This document shows, piece by piece, positions 4,138 to 6,061 of a DNA stretch of 6,061 nucleotides. How positions within the stretch are numbered: the first letter of the stretch is position 1; the number at the start of each line of letters is the position of its first letter. The position numbers and the translations under genes were made by a program. This stretch comes from an uncultured Clostridia bacterium (GTDB lineage: Bacteria > Bacillota > Clostridia > Monoglobales > Firm-18): positions 1 through 6,061 of the forward strand of contig CALDNB010000232.1 in assembly GCA_937914775.1 (NCBI GenBank), given 5' to 3'. A model generated the notes under the pieces. That model was not told the origin of the DNA. It saw only the letters and a list, made by a program, of their open reading frames with translations, and did no database searches.

Positions 4138-5370
4138 TTAATCAATACAAATATTACCTATTAAGTACAAAGAACCGCAAACACACGTTACATCGTTGTT
4201 ATAAGAAAGTGCTTTTTTGATTGCTGCGTTTTTGTCTTCGTAATACTCGGTATTATCTGTGTATTTACCTGCAATCGTGCAAAGTTCCTTTGCAGGAAGT
4301 TTACGGGGATTTTGCGGCTCTGTTGCAATAAAATGATTTGCTAACGGCGCTAAAGTTTTAATACATTTTTCGTATTCTTTATCTTTTAGCATACCCATAA
4401 CTAAGGTGATTTTTTTACCGCTAAAATACTGTGTAAGAGCATCTTTTAATGCAAGTACTCCCGAATAGTTATGTGCTCCGTCAATAAGCACCAACGGCTT
4501 TTTTGAAATCACTTCCAGTCGTCCGCCAAAAGAGGTGTTTAAAAGTCCCTCTTTGATGTATGGCTTTTCAATTCCAAGGACGTTTGCAGTTTCGATAGCA
4601 GTTACGGCGTTATAAATCTGATGGCTTCCAAGCATTGAAATTGCATACCTTTCGCCTTTGTAGTCGAATGTTGTTTGCTCAATGCTTTTTGATACCACAT
4701 TGATTTTTCTTTTGTCGCCTTTTATTAATCTGCAGTTTTTGTTTTTTGCCGTTTGCTCAAAAACCATGTCGGCATCACGCGGGTTATCCGCATAAGTAAC
4801 TACTGTTCCCTTTTCTTTTATAATACCCGCTTTTTCGAAAGCAATTTTTGAAACGGTATCCCCAAGCAAATCGGTATGGTCTATACTTATACTTGTAATT
4901 ACTGCAACTTCAGGGACGGGGATAACGTTTGTAGCGTCAAAGCGTCCCCCTAAGCCAACTTCCAGCACAACATAGTCGCAACTGTGCTTCACAAAATGAA
5001 GCATACCTATTGCAGTTACCACTTCAAATTCTGTAGGGTTACAAGTGTCGTCAATTACATTTTTTATAATTTCAACATACTCTGAAAGTTCTTCGTCGGA
5101 AATAAATTGACCGTTAATCTGAATTCTTTCGTTGAATTTATTGACGAAAGGGGAAATATACATTCCCGTTTTATATCCTTTAGCCATCAGGATATTTGCA
5201 ATGTAGGAAGAAGTAGAGCCCTTGCCGTTTGTTCCCGCCACGTGGATAAATTTTAATTTCTTGTGTGGATTGCCTATTCGTGACAGCAGTTCGGCAGTAG
5301 TTTCAAGGCCCAACTTTGTACCAAACCTTTCAAGTGAGTGAATAAAGTTTATTGCGTCATTTACGTTCAT
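4138..5370 (-). CDS. folC: Bifunctional folylpolyglutamate synthase / dihydrofolate synthase
   Basis: Mur-ligase-family enzyme that adds glutamate to dihydropteroate and then to folates in an ATP-dependent reaction, retaining folate in the cell. The 410-residue product has the N-terminal signature RFGTKLGLE, the P-loop GTNGKGST (46-53), YISPF (71-75), EVGLGGRFDATN (137-148), SIDHTDLLG (162-170) and EKAGIIK (179-185), whose first Lys corresponds to the modified active-site lysine of the family. The C-terminal domain has FGGRLE, IDGAHN (297-301) and the closing CGSLYLIG. Length is close to the usual 420-430 residues and it appears intact. ATG 5370 overlaps the stop of the upstream ValS tail as ATGA, so translation is coupled; valS-folC is a common order in Firmicutes. 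Fba follows after a short gap. Whether it makes both activities cannot be read from motifs alone. Confidence 0.96.
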   Translation of the reverse strand: MNVNDAINFIHSLERFGTKLGLETTAELLSRIGNPHKKLKFIHVAGTNGKGSTSSYIANILMAKGYKTGMYISPFVNKFNERIQINGQFISDEELSEYVEIIKNVIDDTCNPTEFEVVTAIGMLHFVKHSCDYVVLEVGLGGRFDATNVIPVPEVAVITSISIDHTDLLGDTVSKIAFEKAGIIKEKGTVVTYADNPRDADMVFEQTAKNKNCRLIKGDKRKINVVSKSIEQTTFDYKGERYAISMLGSHQIYNAVTAIETANVLGIEKPYIKEGLLNTSFGGRLEVISKKPLVLIDGAHNYSGVLALKDALTQYFSGKKITLVMGMLKDKEYEKCIKTLAPLANHFIATEPQNPRKLPAKELCTIAGKYTDNTEYYEDKNAAIKKALSYNNDVTCVCGSLYLIGNICID

Positions 5371-5534
5371 TGTAAGTTTTTAAGTCCTTCCAAAACTTTG
5401 TCAAGCATTTCTTTATACTTTTCGCCTTTTTCTCTTTCCGCATCAATTACGGCTTTAGGCGCTTTTGCTACAAAGCCCTCGTTTGAAAGTTTCTTTTCAA
5501 CTCTTAATATCTCACCTTCAAGTTTTACTTTTTC
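5367..5534 (-). pseudogene. valS: C-terminal coiled-coil tail of valyl-tRNA synthetase
   Basis: About 55 residues from TEKVKLEGEILRVEKK through KLSNEGFVAKAPKAV to LEGLKNLQ. This is the conserved C-terminal coiled-coil arm that contacts tRNA(Val) in ValS; the KLSNEGF-KAP motif is characteristic. The catalytic domain, anticodon domain and the usual ~820 upstream residues are missing here because PFOR sequence replaces them. The ATGA overlap with folC is the expected valS-folC junction. ValS is essential, so an intact copy must exist elsewhere in the cell, or else this junction is not real. The left boundary is approximate (within about 5 residues). Confidence 0.75.
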
Positions 5535-6061
5535 AGTATTGTCAACTGCATTTGCCCAGTCAGCTGGAATTGCAACTTCATGAAGTGCGTTACAACCTGC
5601 ATCGATTGCTTTCCAGTTCATATCAACAATTTCTTGTCCTTTTTTGCTGAATTTTGCTTCAGCTTTTTCTTTCATATATTTAATTGCTTCTTCTGCTGGA
5701 AGAACATTTGCTAGTTTGAAGAATGCAGATTGAAGAACTGTTGATGTACGTTTGCCAAGACCGATTTCGCCAGCAATTTTAACAGCGTCTACTGTGTAAA
5801 CTTTTACATTGTTGTTAGCAATATAACGTTTTGCTTCTGCATTTAAGTGTTGACTTAATTCTTCATCAGACCATTGACAGTTAATAAGGAATGTTCCACC
5901 TTTTTTAACGTCTTGAACCATCTTATATCCTTTGATGATGTAAGATTGGTTATGACATGCAACTAAGTCAGCTTGGTTGATGTAATATGGACTTCTGATT
6001 GGTTTGTCACCAAAGCGTAGGTGAGAAATTGTAATACCACCAGTTTTCTTTGAGTCATATT
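5367..6061 (-). CDS. Chimeric frame: pyruvate:ferredoxin oxidoreductase fragment joined in frame to a ValS C-terminal tail (5' end outside window)
   Basis: One open frame of 230 visible codons. Its first ~171 residues are from the middle of pyruvate:ferredoxin (flavodoxin) oxidoreductase: YDSKKTGGITISHLRFG and INQADLVACHNQSY, then KGGTFLINCQWSDEEL, KVYTVDAVKIAGEIGLGKR, LQSAFFKLANVLP and VDMNWKAIDAGCNAL, ending at IPADWANA. In true PFOR this is followed by two ferredoxin-type 4Fe-4S clusters and the TPP domain; none is present. Around 5530-5550 the sequence switches to a ValS tail (KLEGEILRVEKKLSNEGF onward) and stops at TGA 5369-5367, overlapping folC. The PFOR part uses only CCA for Pro and CAA for Gln, while the tail has CCT and AGA-rich codons, so the two parts look different in origin. 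The product could not act as PFOR or as ValS. Either a genuine rearrangement or a chimeric assembly. Confidence 0.8.
   Translation of the reverse strand, partial: YDSKKTGGITISHLRFGDKPIRSPYYINQADLVACHNQSYIIKGYKMVQDVKKGGTFLINCQWSDEELSQHLNAEAKRYIANNNVKVYTVDAVKIAGEIGLGKRTSTVLQSAFFKLANVLPAEEAIKYMKEKAEAKFSKKGQEIVDMNWKAIDAGCNALHEVAIPADWANAVDNTEKVKLEGEILRVEKKLSNEGFVAKAPKAVIDAEREKGEKYKEMLDKVLEGLKNLQ

Noticed and set aside
5338..5650. Plus-strand open frames opposite the ValS tail and PFOR fragment
   Set aside because: Low-complexity Ser/Phe/Leu-rich translations are antisense shadows of the Lys/Glu-rich minus-strand gene.
5367..6061. A functional PFOR with an unusual C-terminus
   Set aside because: It lacks the ferredoxin 4Fe-4S and TPP-binding regions that must follow domain III, and its end is recognisably ValS; it cannot be a working oxidoreductase.

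Overview
The window is AT-rich DNA from a low-GC, probably endospore-forming Firmicute of the Clostridia type. The evidence is a recognisable SigG (forespore sigma factor), a GatCAB amidotransferase operon, strong AGGAGG-type ribosome sites, TTG/GTG starts and a gene order ending in a ValS tail followed by folC. The exact genus cannot be read from the sequence.

Layout. Positions 1-832 (minus strand) hold the 5' part of gatA preceded by gatC, transcribed from a good sigma-A-type promoter at 881-909. Diverging from it on the plus strand, 976-2407 carries a ClpP/TepA-like protease gene and sigG. The two genes abut, and sigG has no ATG, GTG or TTG at its true 5' end; it apparently starts at ATA or ATT. 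Positions 2409-3149 form a compact accessory unit bounded by two bidirectional hairpin terminators. It holds a small ribbon-helix-helix (RHH) DNA-binding protein (minus) and a divergent Cys-rich protein made of two 62-residue repeats (plus). Between them lies a symmetric cluster of four ATGTTA/TAACAT half-sites that covers the promoter. Positions 3148-5370 (minus) hold class II fructose-bisphosphate aldolase and folC (folylpolyglutamate/dihydrofolate synthase). Positions 5367-6061 (minus) hold one open frame that joins a pyruvate:ferredoxin oxidoreductase fragment to the last ~55 residues of valyl-tRNA synthetase.

How the genes relate. GatCA makes Gln-tRNA(Gln)/Asn-tRNA(Asn) by transamidation. 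The protease-sigG pair looks like a sporulation operon with translational coupling. folC overlaps the ValS stop codon by ATGA, which is the ordinary valS-folC arrangement, so the PFOR sequence is the foreign partner in the fusion.

Most worth checking: the non-canonical sigG start, the PFOR::ValS junction (real rearrangement or chimeric assembly), and the RHH/Cys-repeat divergent unit with its operator-like array. No tRNA, rRNA, CRISPR array or insertion sequence was seen, and no gene-free stretch exceeds about 145 bases.
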